A DNA stretch of 33,878 nt from Dehalococcoidales bacterium (GCA_016783105.1 JADHXF010000010.1:1-33878), one strand, 5' to 3'; positions 23,962 to 32,566 are shown, counted from the first letter of the stretch. Translations and numbers: made by a program. Notes: a model not told the origin generated them from the letters alone.

Positions 23962-24984
23962 ATGTCTTACAAAGCAGTCATGCTGGTGGCCAACCCGATG
24001 ATTCCGCATGATGAGGCGGACTACCGTAAAATCGGGGTGGAATTCATCGCCAGACCATGCCAGGCGGAAGATGAAATTATCGACGCTGCCAGGGATGCTG
24101 ATTTCATTCTTACCTTTAAAAAACCGGTGACCAGAAAGGTAGTTGGACAGCTGGAACGGTGCCGCTTAATCTATAACATCGGTACCGGCTATGAGACGAT
24201 TGATATGGCAGCGGCGACCGAGCACGGCATCTGCGTTTCTTACCCGGAGGCTTATTGCAGTGAGGAAGTTGCCGAGCATGCCATGACGCTTGTCCTCGCC
24301 TGCGCCCGCAAGCTGGTGCGTCTGGACCGGGCGGTGAGAGAGGGGAAATGGGAATCGTATGAAAAACGGGAAATACGATTCAACATCTTACCGCCGATGT
24401 TACCGATAAAGGGGAAGACCCTGGGACTCATTGGTTTCGGCCGGATTGCCCGCAATTTAGTTCCAAAAGCAAAGGGATTTGAAATGCGGGTGCTAGCCTT
24501 TGACCCTTATGTCCCCGCCAGCGTAGTTGCCGGGTATGGTGTGGAGGCGGTGACACTCGATTACCTGATTGAGAACTCGGATTTCGTATCAGTACACGCT
24601 GCGTTCACCTCCGACGCCAGGCATATGCTGGGCGCAGAGCAGTTCCAGAGAATGAAGCCGACCGCTTACGTCATTAACTGCGCCCGCGGCGAGTTTATCG
24701 ACGAGGCAGCGCTGTACCAGGCGCTCTCCCGGGGAGAGATTGCCGGCGCCGCTCTGGACGTGATACAGGAAGAGAAGATGCTGCCAGACCACCCGCTGCT
24801 GAAGCTGGATAATGTTATCATAACGCCGCATACCGCTTACTATTCCGAGGAGTCGCTTGCCAGGATGAGACGGCGGCCTTTCGAGGAAATCGAGCGGATG
24901 GTTAACGGAGATTGGCCGCAGTGGCTGCTCAATACCGAGGTAAAGAAAAAGTTCGAGCAGAGATGGGGAAAACAGTCTGCATAA
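23962..24984 (+). CDS. D-isomer-specific 2-hydroxyacid dehydrogenase (CtBP-like), second copy
   Basis: A 340-residue NAD(P)-dependent 2-hydroxyacid dehydrogenase. The Rossmann motif GLIGFGRIAR spans 155-164. The catalytic residues are Arg242 (CARGEF), Glu270 or Glu271, and His290 (TPHTAYYSEES). It resembles the copy at 9447 throughout, including a shared C-terminal extension ending in RWG. ATG 23962 has AGGAGG close upstream; an open frame reaches back to 23890 inside the ferredoxin gene but is not needed. Placed between the oxidoreductase and the acyl-CoA dehydrogenase, it plausibly supplies or removes the 2-oxoacid handled by the complex (inference). Confidence 0.93.
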   Translation: MSYKAVMLVANPMIPHDEADYRKIGVEFIARPCQAEDEIIDAARDADFILTFKKPVTRKVVGQLERCRLIYNIGTGYETIDMAAATEHGICVSYPEAYCSEEVAEHAMTLVLACARKLVRLDRAVREGKWESYEKREIRFNILPPMLPIKGKTLGLIGFGRIARNLVPKAKGFEMRVLAFDPYVPASVVAGYGVEAVTLDYLIENSDFVSVHAAFTSDARHMLGAEQFQRMKPTAYVINCARGEFIDEAALYQALSRGEIAGAALDVIQEEKMLPDHPLLKLDNVIITPHTAYYSEESLARMRRRPFEEIERMVNGDWPQWLLNTEVKKKFEQRWGKQSA

Positions 24985-24998
24985 AGAGGTGAACGGAA

Positions 24999-26180
24999 AT
25001 GAAATTTCAGGGTGTTGATTATTACCAGATTGATGAATTGCTCTCCGAAGACGAGAAGATGACCCGGAATCTCGTCAGAGAATTCCTCGAGAAAGAACTG
25101 GAGCCACTGGTGGTCGATGCCTTCCACGAGGAGAAGCCACTGGATATGAGGGCGCTTGCCCCAAAGATGGGAGAACTGGGTATGATTGGGGCTTGCCTCC
25201 CCGAAAAATACGGGGGGAACGGGGCAAATTATGTTACCTTCGGGCTTATCTGCCAGGAGGTGGAAAGAGTGGACAGCGCCCTGCGCAGCTACGTTGCGGT
25301 ACAGTTCGGCCTGGTAAGTTATGCCATATTCCGCTACGGTTCAGAAGAGCAGAAACAGAAATGGTTACCGGCGATTGCCCGCGGGGAGAAAATAGGCTGT
25401 TTTGGCCTGACCGAGCCGAATCATGGCTCGGACGCAGGCGCAATGGAGACAGTGGCCAAAAAAGACGCTGATGGCTGGGTGATTAACGGCACCAAGCAAT
25501 GGATAACTGAGTCATCAATCGCCGATTTTGCCGTAGTCTGGGCTAAAACAGATGAAGGAGTACGGGGCTTTATAGTGGAACGGGGCACCGAAGGCTTCAG
25601 CCAGACCTCTCAGAGCCGTAAGGGCTCGATGCGAGCCAGTGATGTGGGCGAGCTCGGTTTTTCTGATTGCCGCATACCGCTGGAAAATGCACTTCCAGAG
25701 GTAAAAGGGCTGAGCGCTCCTCTCAGTTGTCTCAGCCAGGCCCGCTACGGAATATCCTGGGGTGCTATTGGCATGGCCATGGACTGTTACGAGACGGCCC
25801 TGAACTACGCCAAGGAAAGGGAGCAGTTTGGCGCCCCGATAGCTGCCTACCAGCTGGTGCAGGAGAAGCTGGTCACCATGCTTATTGAGATTACCAAGGC
25901 GCAGCTGCTTTCTTACCGACTGGGCAGGCTCATGGATGACGGGAAGGCGAACTATACCCATATTTCTATGGCCAAGAAAAATAATGTGTCGATTGCCCGC
26001 ATGTGCGCCAGACTGGCGCGGGAGACTCTCGGTGCCAATGGTATATCTCTGGACTACTCTCCCATCAGACATATGGCCAATGTGGAATCGGTTTATACGT
26101 ATGAGGGGACAGACGATATGCACACCCTGATTCTGGGGCAGGACATCACCGGGATACCGGCATTTCGCAGGCAGTTATAG
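24999..26180 (+). CDS. Acyl-CoA dehydrogenase, glutaryl-CoA dehydrogenase-like
   Basis: A 393-residue flavoprotein of the acyl-CoA dehydrogenase family. It matches glutaryl-CoA dehydrogenase (GCDH) in several diagnostic places: VERVDSALRSYVAVQ, where Arg96 aligns with the GCDH Arg that binds the substrate's distal carboxylate; GCFGLTEPNHGSD; KQWITESSIADFAVVWA; QARYGISWGAIGMA; and YTYEGTDDMH with catalytic Glu369. GCDH oxidises and decarboxylates glutaryl-CoA to crotonyl-CoA. A non-decarboxylating anaerobic form is an alternative. The gene starts 14 bases after the dehydrogenase gene and ends 10 bases before the flavin reductase gene. Confidence 0.93.
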   Translation: MKFQGVDYYQIDELLSEDEKMTRNLVREFLEKELEPLVVDAFHEEKPLDMRALAPKMGELGMIGACLPEKYGGNGANYVTFGLICQEVERVDSALRSYVAVQFGLVSYAIFRYGSEEQKQKWLPAIARGEKIGCFGLTEPNHGSDAGAMETVAKKDADGWVINGTKQWITESSIADFAVVWAKTDEGVRGFIVERGTEGFSQTSQSRKGSMRASDVGELGFSDCRIPLENALPEVKGLSAPLSCLSQARYGISWGAIGMAMDCYETALNYAKEREQFGAPIAAYQLVQEKLVTMLIEITKAQLLSYRLGRLMDDGKANYTHISMAKKNNVSIARMCARLARETLGANGISLDYSPIRHMANVESVYTYEGTDDMHTLILGQDITGIPAFRRQL

Positions 26181-26190
26181 GGAGGTCGAG

Positions 26191-26742
26191 TTGAAAATAC
26201 TGGCCATAGTCGGCAGTCCCAGGCTTGATGGCAACACCAATTTTCTGGTTGACCAGGCGCTTGATGAAGCGAAGAAGCTTGGCGCCGAAACGGAAAAGAT
26301 AGTCCTCAGCCAGCATAAGGTGAATCCCTGTCTCGGCCACGATGACTGCCCTTCCTTTGCATCCTGTACGCAGAAGGATGATGCCGGCTGGATTATCGAT
26401 AAGTTTTACCAGGCGGATGGGGTCATCCTGGGCAGCCCGGTCTACTACTACAACGTGACCGCCCAGATGAAGGCCTTCATGGACCGCAATTTTTTCCCGT
26501 ACAATAAGAACAGATGGGCCAGCGCCAGAGCGATGGGCCTCGTCGTTATCGCTGAGTCGGAAGGCATTGAAGACACGCTCCATACGCTGCACCAGTTTAT
26601 TGACTCGGGTTCCCACGTCGAAAAGAGCCGGCGGTTTGTGGTGAGCGGGTACGCGGGCAGGGCCGGAGATGCGCCGAAAAACGCGGAACTGACAGCAGAA
26701 GCCCGTATGCTTGGGCGGAAAATGGTGGAAAGCCTGCGGTAG
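26191..26742 (+). CDS. Flavodoxin-fold NAD(P)H-dependent FMN reductase family protein
   Basis: A 183-residue flavodoxin-like protein: MKILAIVGSPRLDGNTNFLV binds FMN phosphate, and GSPVYYYNVTAQMKAFMDR is the typical second FMN loop. Related iron-sulfur flavoproteins have a compact four-Cys cluster motif in between; here only three Cys remain (CLGHDDCPSFASC, spaced 5 and 5), so an iron-sulfur cluster is doubtful. It may pass electrons from the acyl-CoA dehydrogenase or reduce a small acceptor (inference). The TTG start at 26191 has GGGAGG 7 bases upstream. Confidence 0.88.
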   Translation: MKILAIVGSPRLDGNTNFLVDQALDEAKKLGAETEKIVLSQHKVNPCLGHDDCPSFASCTQKDDAGWIIDKFYQADGVILGSPVYYYNVTAQMKAFMDRNFFPYNKNRWASARAMGLVVIAESEGIEDTLHTLHQFIDSGSHVEKSRRFVVSGYAGRAGDAPKNAELTAEARMLGRKMVESLR

Positions 26743-26752
26743 GAGTTGCGGA

Positions 26753-27208
26753 ATGAGGATAGGCGTTATTTCAGATACGCACGCCCAGACTATTGAAGAT
26801 ATACCGCCGGCAATTATGGAGGCGCTGGAAAAAGTTGACCTCATCATCCATGCCGGGGATATTACGGAAAGAGCCGTGTTCGAGGGGCTCAGGGAGCTCG
26901 GAGAGGTAAAGGCGGTTTACGGCAACATGGACTCGGGCGAACTGAAGCGGATGCTGCCGGACAAGCGGATTATTGATGCCGGAGGGAAACAGGTCGGCCT
27001 TGTTCATGGCTCAGGAGGGCCGTGGGGTATGGAAGAAAGGGTGCGACCGCTCTTCGGCGAAGTGGACATCATCATTTTTGGGCACTCTCATTTATCATTT
27101 AATGAGTATATTCGGGGAACGCTCATGTTTAACCCGGGGCGGGCCCGGGATTCCTTTGGCATAGTGACGATAGATAAAGAGATAAAGGCTGAGATATTAA
27201 GAGTTTGA
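26753..27208 (+). CDS. MJ0936/YfcE-type metallophosphoesterase
   Basis: A 151-residue calcineurin-like phosphoesterase with all metal-site motifs: SDTH (Asp8, His10), HAGD (Asp36), GNMD (Asn58), VHG (His85) and GHSH (His111, His113). Family members hydrolyse phosphodiesters such as cyclic nucleotides or small model substrates. ATG 26753 is preferred to the upstream in-frame start at 26711, which lies within the preceding gene. The stop codon overlaps the TTG start of the MFS gene (TTGA), so the two are co-translated. Confidence 0.92.
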   Translation: MRIGVISDTHAQTIEDIPPAIMEALEKVDLIIHAGDITERAVFEGLRELGEVKAVYGNMDSGELKRMLPDKRIIDAGGKQVGLVHGSGGPWGMEERVRPLFGEVDIIIFGHSHLSFNEYIRGTLMFNPGRARDSFGIVTIDKEIKAEILRV

Positions 27209-28554
27209 GCCGTCAAAAAGCCAGTTCTGCCGATAATTCACGACGAGGCGTATTGCTGTCTGCCGAGAAGGGTGGCTCAGATAGAAGACCGCTCTTCTTT
27301 TATGGCTGGGTAATTGTTGGCATTGCCATAATCGGCATGATCCTGGTCTATGGTATACGGCACTCCTTCTCCGTCTTTTTCCCGCCGATTCTCGGTGAAT
27401 TTGGCTGGAGCCGCGGCAGCACGGCGCTCATGCTTTCTCTTAACCTTCTCATATATGGTCTGACAGCGCCGGTTGCGGGCAGTCTGTGCGACCGCTGGAA
27501 GCCCCGCCGACTCATTTTAATCGGTGCTACCGTGCTGGGATTGGCCACGGCTGGCTGCGCTTTTGCGCACGAACTGTGGCATTTTTATCTGTTATTTGGC
27601 TTCTTAATGCCCGTAGGCTCGGCATTTTGCGGCTGGCCAATGCTCGGGCCAATGCTGGTCAACTGGTTTGCCAAGAGACGGGGTATGATTATGGGTCTGG
27701 CGCAGATGGGTGGCGGGCTCAGCTTCACCTACGGCATGTTTGTTGAGTTCGTTATCTCTCAGGTAGGCTGGCGTTATACCTATTTTGTTATCGCCGGCAT
27801 TGTAGTGGCTGTCCTGCTACCCCTGTACCTCGTTTTCTACCGCTATCGACCGGAGGACAAAGGCCTCAAACCTTACGGAGCTGACGAGCCGCGTGTGGCC
27901 ATTGCGCTGGAAGCCGGTGCCGGGGAAAGCCAGAAATCCGTACCTGGTGGCTGGACACTTAAGAAAGCGCTGGGGACATACCAGCTGTGGTTCCTGGTGG
28001 CAACTCAATCGCTCTTCTGGGGTGTAGGCGCCTATATGGTGCTGGGCCATCAGGTTAAGTTTGTCGAGGATGTTGGCTACAGCAGCACCCTCGCGGCATC
28101 GATCTTTGCTCTCTTTGGCATCTTCGTTGCCGTCGGGCAATTGTCCGCAGGGCTATCCGACTGGATAGGGAGGGAGAAGACGGTGACCCTCGCGGTCATT
28201 CTGGCCCTGGGGGCGCTCACCGCGTTAATCTCGGTACGCGATACATCGCAGCCATGGCTTCTCTACCTGTATGCGATTTGCTTTGGCTACGGGGGCGGGC
28301 TGTGCGCGTCGGCCATTTATGCTGGACTGGCGGATATCTTTCATGGACGAAATTTTGGCGTCCTGTCCGGGCTGCTGCTGAGCGGCTTTGGTATCGGCGG
28401 GGTAATCGGGCCGTGGCTGGGCGGCTTTATCTATGACTATACCGGCAGCTATACAAGCGCCTTTCTCCTTGCCATGGTGTGTTTCGCACTTTCCGGCGTA
28501 ACGTTCTGGATTGCCGCGCCGAGAAAAGCGGAAAAACTGCGGGCTAACTTGTGA
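27205..28554 (+). CDS. MFS transporter, monocarboxylate/oxalate-formate antiporter type, second copy
   Basis: A 449-residue twelve-helix carrier with a 31-residue polar N-terminal tail, then RRPLFFYGWVIVG and FGWSRGS. It is a paralogue of the protein encoded at 6841. The central loop (about 215-255) contains the PEDKGLKPYG motif also found there as PAEKGLRPYG. Members move organic acids across the inner membrane. The TTG start at 27205 overlaps the phosphoesterase stop by four bases. As the last gene of the oxidoreductase operon it is the best candidate for uptake of the acid metabolised by that operon (inference). Confidence 0.92.
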   Translation: MSRQKASSADNSRRGVLLSAEKGGSDRRPLFFYGWVIVGIAIIGMILVYGIRHSFSVFFPPILGEFGWSRGSTALMLSLNLLIYGLTAPVAGSLCDRWKPRRLILIGATVLGLATAGCAFAHELWHFYLLFGFLMPVGSAFCGWPMLGPMLVNWFAKRRGMIMGLAQMGGGLSFTYGMFVEFVISQVGWRYTYFVIAGIVVAVLLPLYLVFYRYRPEDKGLKPYGADEPRVAIALEAGAGESQKSVPGGWTLKKALGTYQLWFLVATQSLFWGVGAYMVLGHQVKFVEDVGYSSTLAASIFALFGIFVAVGQLSAGLSDWIGREKTVTLAVILALGALTALISVRDTSQPWLLYLYAICFGYGGGLCASAIYAGLADIFHGRNFGVLSGLLLSGFGIGGVIGPWLGGFIYDYTGSYTSAFLLAMVCFALSGVTFWIAAPRKAEKLRANL

Positions 28555-28604
28555 GCTGTCCAGTCTGTCCAGTGCCTGCGCCTTTTTCACCGCTGATAAC
28601 TCAT

Positions 28605-29510
28605 CTAGAGGACATTCATGCTCAGATAGCGTTCTCCTCTATCGGGGAGAAGTGTGACGATGGTCTTACCCTGCCCTGACTTCCGGGCAATCTCCAGCGA
28701 GGCCAGAACGTTGGCCCCGGAGGAAATGCCGACCATCAGGCCTTCCTCGCGGATAAGTTTTCTTGCCATCGCCACGGCGTCTTTCTCTCTTATCGGTTTC
28801 ACTTCGTCAATGAGGTCGAGATTAACCAGTTTGGGAATAAACCCCGAGCCTATGCCCTGGATAATGTGACTGTGGGGTTCGCCACCGCTCATGACTGCCG
28901 ATTCCGCCGGTTCCACAGCGACGATTTTGACCCTGGGGTTGGCCTGCTTCAGCGCCTCGGCGACGCCCATCAGGCTGCCGCCGGTGCCGACACCGGCTAC
29001 GAAGACATCAATATCTTTACCAACCGCTTGCAGAATCCGTTTTCCGGTGATTTCACGGTGGGCGTCAATGTTATCCCGGTTCTCAAATTGCCTGGGGAGC
29101 CAGGCGTCCTGGTTCTCTTTGGCCAGCTGCTCCAGTTTTTCCAGCGCGCCGGGAAACCCATCCTCTTCGGGGGTAAGGACAATCTCGGCGCCGAAGGACT
29201 GTATCAGCTGCCTTCTCTCCTGGCTCATATTCTCCGGCATCACCGCCACAAAACGGTATCCCTTTAAGGCGGCAACCATGGCAAATGAAATGCCCGTATT
29301 ACCGCTCGTTTCCTCAATTATTTTGCCGCCCGGTTTGAGCAGTCCCTTCTTCTCAGCGACGTCGGTCATATAAAAGGCCATGACATCTTTGATGCTGCCG
29401 CTTGGATTTAAGGCTTCCAGCCTGGCCAGGATGGTGGACGTGGTATCGTTCACTTTTTTAAGTTCCACAATCGGTGTATTGCCCACCAGCCTCATTAAGC
29501 CGTTCTTCAT
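28605..29510 (-). CDS. Cysteine synthase family PLP enzyme
   Basis: A 301-residue fold-type II PLP enzyme of the cysteine synthase family. The PLP lysine is Lys41 in NPSGSIKD, the substrate loop is TSGNTG at 68-73, and the phosphate loop is GVGTGGSLMG. It ends with SSGANVLASLEIA and LLPDRGERYLS as in O-acetylserine sulfhydrylases. It would form cysteine from O-acetylserine (or a phosphorylated analogue) and sulfide; a related beta-replacement is possible. ATG 29510 overlaps the stop codon of the aldolase gene by one base (TGATG). Confidence 0.93.
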   Translation of the reverse strand: MKNGLMRLVGNTPIVELKKVNDTTSTILARLEALNPSGSIKDVMAFYMTDVAEKKGLLKPGGKIIEETSGNTGISFAMVAALKGYRFVAVMPENMSQERRQLIQSFGAEIVLTPEEDGFPGALEKLEQLAKENQDAWLPRQFENRDNIDAHREITGKRILQAVGKDIDVFVAGVGTGGSLMGVAEALKQANPRVKIVAVEPAESAVMSGGEPHSHIIQGIGSGFIPKLVNLDLIDEVKPIREKDAVAMARKLIREEGLMVGISSGANVLASLEIARKSGQGKTIVTLLPDRGERYLSMNVL

Positions 29511-30283
29511 CAGCCTTCCTTCCTGATGCTTTTCAGTACATTGCGCGACGCGCTCCGCAGTAGGCTGGTCGTGTCCAGGGAGAAAAACCGGGCACCCTGA
29601 TTTATGAATTCTCTTATCTGTTCCGGGTGGTCCGCATTGACCGCCCCCACCCCCACTACTTTGCCGGCGGCATTGCCCTCGGCGATGACGCGTTTCACGG
29701 CGTCCTGAATCCTGGGGTCGTCCAGCTTGCCGGGGATACCGGAAGAGACGGAGAGGTCAACCCGGCCGATCCAGAGCACGTCAAGCCCTTCTACGGTGAG
29801 AATCTCCGGCAGATTCTCCAGCGCTTCCATTTCCTCAATCATGGTGATTACCATGGTTTCCCGGTTGGCTTCCCGGATGTAGTCAGCGATGGGCATACCG
29901 CTCAGGCTCAAAGGGCGGCCGCCAGCACCGCGTTCACCGTCCGGGGGATATTTAACCGCTTTGACGGCGGCGAAGGCATCTTGTTTCGTATTGCAGTGGG
30001 GAAAGATAATGCCCATAGCCCCTGAATCAAGGAGGCGGTCTGCATAGCCGGGGTCATAGCTGGACACTCGTACCAGGGGAGTCAACCCGGCGATTTCCGC
30101 CGCCCGGAACATGTCCTGGCATGACTCCACGCTGGAGGGACCGTGCTCGAGGTCAAAGTAGACGAAGTCGAAGCCGAGGCCACCCATGCTTTCCACGATG
30201 GCCGGTGAGGTAAAGTCCAGGCGGACGCCGATAGCTGCTTTACCGGCTTTGAGCTTCGCCTTGGTGGTGTTTTTCATTATCAC
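29510..30283 (-). CDS. HpcH/HpaI aldolase family protein
   Basis: A 257-residue class II aldolase of the HpcH/HpaI group, which splits or forms 2-oxo-4-hydroxy acids using a divalent metal. It has FDFVYFDLEHGPSS, VRVSSYD, GAMGIIFPH, the Gly/Arg loop ERGAGGRPLS, a metal-binding Glu in TMIEEMEALENL, and LDVLWIGRVDLSVSSGIPG with the metal Asp. GTG 30283 is chosen because AGGGAGG lies about 10 bases upstream; the internal ATG 30277 is an alternative. It lies 19 bases behind the alcohol dehydrogenase gene and is translationally coupled to cysteine synthase. Confidence 0.9.
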   Translation of the reverse strand: MIMKNTTKAKLKAGKAAIGVRLDFTSPAIVESMGGLGFDFVYFDLEHGPSSVESCQDMFRAAEIAGLTPLVRVSSYDPGYADRLLDSGAMGIIFPHCNTKQDAFAAVKAVKYPPDGERGAGGRPLSLSGMPIADYIREANRETMVITMIEEMEALENLPEILTVEGLDVLWIGRVDLSVSSGIPGKLDDPRIQDAVKRVIAEGNAAGKVVGVGAVNADHPEQIREFINQGARFFSLDTTSLLRSASRNVLKSIRKEG

Positions 30284-30302
30284 TTTCTCTTTTCCTCCCT
30301 GG

Positions 30303-31322
30303 CTAATCGTTGCACTTCAACAGCACTTTCATAAAATTAGCCCCGTGTTCAATCTCTTTAAAGGTATCCTGTACCCTTTCCAGTGGACGTACATCGGAAA
30401 TCAGCTTTTCGAATGGGACAGCCCTGGACGCTACAAGAGGAATCGCCGTCTCGAAGTCCTCCGGCTCGTGCAGTCTTACCCCCCGGGCTTTTAGTTCCCG
30501 CAGAAAGAACTGACCCAGGGCAACCGGTACCGGCTCGGCAAAAATACCGACAATGATAATGCGGCCCCGTGTTCTGGCCAGTCTGGTCATCATTTCCGCC
30601 CCGGGTGCCAGACCCGTTACCTCGAAGACAACATCAGCCCCCGCCCCGCCGGTTTTCTCGGTTATATAGGCTGGCAGGTCGGTCTCCTTCGGATTGGCCA
30701 CCTCGAGCCCGAATTCCCGGGCCAGGCCAATACGGAACGGGTTGATTTCAGAGATGAGGACGTTTGCTCCCTTAAGTCTGGATTCCAGCGCTACCAGTAT
30801 GCCGATAGGTCCGGCGCCAATGACAACCACCTGCTCTTTTTCGGCGACCTGTCCGATGCGCACCACGTGTGCGGCTACCGCCACCGGTTCCACCAGTGCG
30901 GCCAGTTTGAGGTCGATGTCATCCGGCAGGTGGTGCAGCGTCTGCACGGGCACCGTCCAGCTGCCCTGGAAACACCCCGGCGTGTCCACGCCAAGCACAT
31001 TTATCTGATGGCAGACATTGTAATGGCCCATCTTGCAGGCCGGGCAGCGGCCGCAGGGGACCCACGGCCTGACCACCGCTTTGTCGCCAGCCTTGAATCC
31101 GGCGACGCCTTCACCGACTTCTGCAACCGTGCCTGACATCTCGTGGCCGATAACCTGCGGCAGCTTGATGCGGTGGTCCATGTGCCCCAGATAGATGTGG
31201 ACGTCCGTTCCGCAGATGCCGCCATAGGCGATATTCAGCCTGACCTCTCCGGGCGCGGGTGGCCGGGGTGGGGAATCACCAACGCGGAGGCTCTTGTTTC
31301 CCCGGTAGAATGCACCTTTCAT
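30303..31322 (-). CDS. Zinc-dependent medium-chain alcohol dehydrogenase
   Basis: A 339-residue NAD(P)-dependent dehydrogenase of the threonine/sorbitol dehydrogenase type. Catalytic zinc ligands are Cys37 (GICGTD), His60-Glu61 (GHE) and Glu145 (LVEP). Structural zinc ligands are Cys90, Cys93, Cys96 and Cys104. The nucleotide-binding motif is GAGPIG at 169-174. The substrate, a secondary alcohol or polyol, cannot be fixed. It heads the minus-strand unit with the aldolase and cysteine synthase. Confidence 0.93.
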   Translation of the reverse strand: MKGAFYRGNKSLRVGDSPPRPPAPGEVRLNIAYGGICGTDVHIYLGHMDHRIKLPQVIGHEMSGTVAEVGEGVAGFKAGDKAVVRPWVPCGRCPACKMGHYNVCHQINVLGVDTPGCFQGSWTVPVQTLHHLPDDIDLKLAALVEPVAVAAHVVRIGQVAEKEQVVVIGAGPIGILVALESRLKGANVLISEINPFRIGLAREFGLEVANPKETDLPAYITEKTGGAGADVVFEVTGLAPGAEMMTRLARTRGRIIIVGIFAEPVPVALGQFFLRELKARGVRLHEPEDFETAIPLVASRAVPFEKLISDVRPLERVQDTFKEIEHGANFMKVLLKCND

Positions 31323-31383
31323 TAGCTATCACCCTGAACACAATAATTCATTGCATAAAAAAACAGGCGTCAGTGCGCATAAA

Positions 31384-31389
31384 AGTATA
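31384..31389 (-). promoter_or_regulatory. Candidate extended -10 box for the alcohol dehydrogenase operon
   Basis: On the minus strand TGCTATACT gives an extended -10 (TGnTATACT) about 62 bases upstream of ATG 31322. The -35 region is weak. A T7 run at 31363-31357 lies just downstream and may belong to a terminator of the preceding gene (CAGGCG/CGCCTG at 31364-31369 and 31422-31427). Confidence 0.35.
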
Positions 31390-31432
31390 GCATATAACCG
31401 GTGAAACCTGGTAACCGCTGCCGCCTGGGTGG

Positions 31433-32566
31433 TTAGTCGTAGCTGTAGGTTAGAGGGTACAGCTCGCTGCCCGGCAGGTCCGCCCGGCCCTGAAGTTGTT
31501 CAGAATAACGTATGTCACAGTTATCCAAGGTAATCTGGGCACCACCGGCCGCGCCAAATAACTGCATGTTAGATAGATAAACGGTACCATTAGGCGCATA
31601 CAGTACCGCCTCAACGACGGCAGGTGCGGGTATCTGTATATCTCCATATAGAGAGGTGATGACGGGAACAAACTCATTACCAAAATAAGCTCCTCCAGTT
31701 ATAGTAACATTGCCCTCGCTTATAATATGCTCGTTACCTACAATGTAACCATTGTTGATTTGAATGGTGCCTAGAATATATAGGGGACCTTCCAACTCCA
31801 CCGTCGTCCCAGCGTCTATAACCAGGTTACCGGTAATGTACAGGGGGCCCACGGAATAAGTGCCACCGCCACTGTACTGGAGGTCACCAATATGGGGGCT
31901 GTCTTCGCCTTCCATGGCTATGGTCGCATACAGTGCGGCGTTGGTGAGAGGGAAAGTCACGTTATCGCTGTCTGGCGTGCTTGTGCCCTCTATGAAGCCA
32001 TCTGGGTCGCTAACCGTGCCTACGGCGGTAGCATCGCCCCATATTTTTTTGGTGCTTTTCTTGGGTCCGGTAATGACAATATTATTATTGGCATGTATAT
32101 CTGCACCAATGCCCGGGTCCGGGAATGTATCCACATTTGAATTCATAATAGTAAGGTCTTGCTTTGCGGCCAGGGTATAAGCGAAGGCACCGTGGCTCAG
32201 GTTGACAAATGACCTTATCGTGGTGCGGCCGCAGCCGCCGCCGCTGGCGGTGGAGTTGATGGAATAAAGACCGCCCCCCTGATAGGTGGCACCAACGTTT
32301 ACCGTCCGGCCGTTGAGGGTGAAGTTTGCCGAAAGGGGTGATTGGGTATAAGTACCGGCGTCATTGTAAATCTGGCAGGTGGCGTACTGGATGCCGGCAT
32401 CGGCGGCATAGTCATTCAACGTTCGGCACTCAATGGTCCGGTTGTAGTTCAGGTTGGTAAAGGTGCTGGTCAGTACGGGGACCACCAGCAGGCTGCCCAC
32501 GGCCAGCAAGGCGAGGGCCATAATTAAGGTCTGCCCCGATTCTGTCTTCCTCAACATTTTCATCAC
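31433..32566 (-). CDS. PilX-like pilus-associated protein with beta-helix-like body
   Basis: A 377-residue protein with one N-terminal membrane helix (LIMALALLAVGSLLVVPVLT, 14-33) preceded by a short basic, polar segment containing SGQ. This is the pattern of PilX-type minor pilin assembly proteins in Gram-positive and Chloroflexota genomes. The region from about 230 to 350 consists of short repeated beta strands (GNLVIDAG, GPLYILGTIQINNG, GNVTITGGAYFG), suggesting a beta-helix. Three start codons are close together (GTG 32566, ATG 32563, ATG 32557) and the Shine-Dalgarno sequence is weak. Probably anchored in the membrane with the body outside. Exact role unknown. Confidence 0.85.
   Translation of the reverse strand: MMKMLRKTESGQTLIMALALLAVGSLLVVPVLTSTFTNLNYNRTIECRTLNDYAADAGIQYATCQIYNDAGTYTQSPLSANFTLNGRTVNVGATYQGGGLYSINSTASGGGCGRTTIRSFVNLSHGAFAYTLAAKQDLTIMNSNVDTFPDPGIGADIHANNNIVITGPKKSTKKIWGDATAVGTVSDPDGFIEGTSTPDSDNVTFPLTNAALYATIAMEGEDSPHIGDLQYSGGGTYSVGPLYITGNLVIDAGTTVELEGPLYILGTIQINNGYIVGNEHIISEGNVTITGGAYFGNEFVPVITSLYGDIQIPAPAVVEAVLYAPNGTVYLSNMQLFGAAGGAQITLDNCDIRYSEQLQGRADLPGSELYPLTYSYD

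Noticed and set aside
25515..26123. Minus-strand open frame of 202 codons, and another at 26146-26847
   Set aside because: Both are antisense to the acyl-CoA dehydrogenase and flavin reductase genes, have no ribosome site and no recognisable protein pattern.
28556..28575. Short tandem repeat CTGTCCAGT x2 between convergent genes
   Set aside because: Two 9-base copies only, with no dyad symmetry or link to a mobile element; likely chance.
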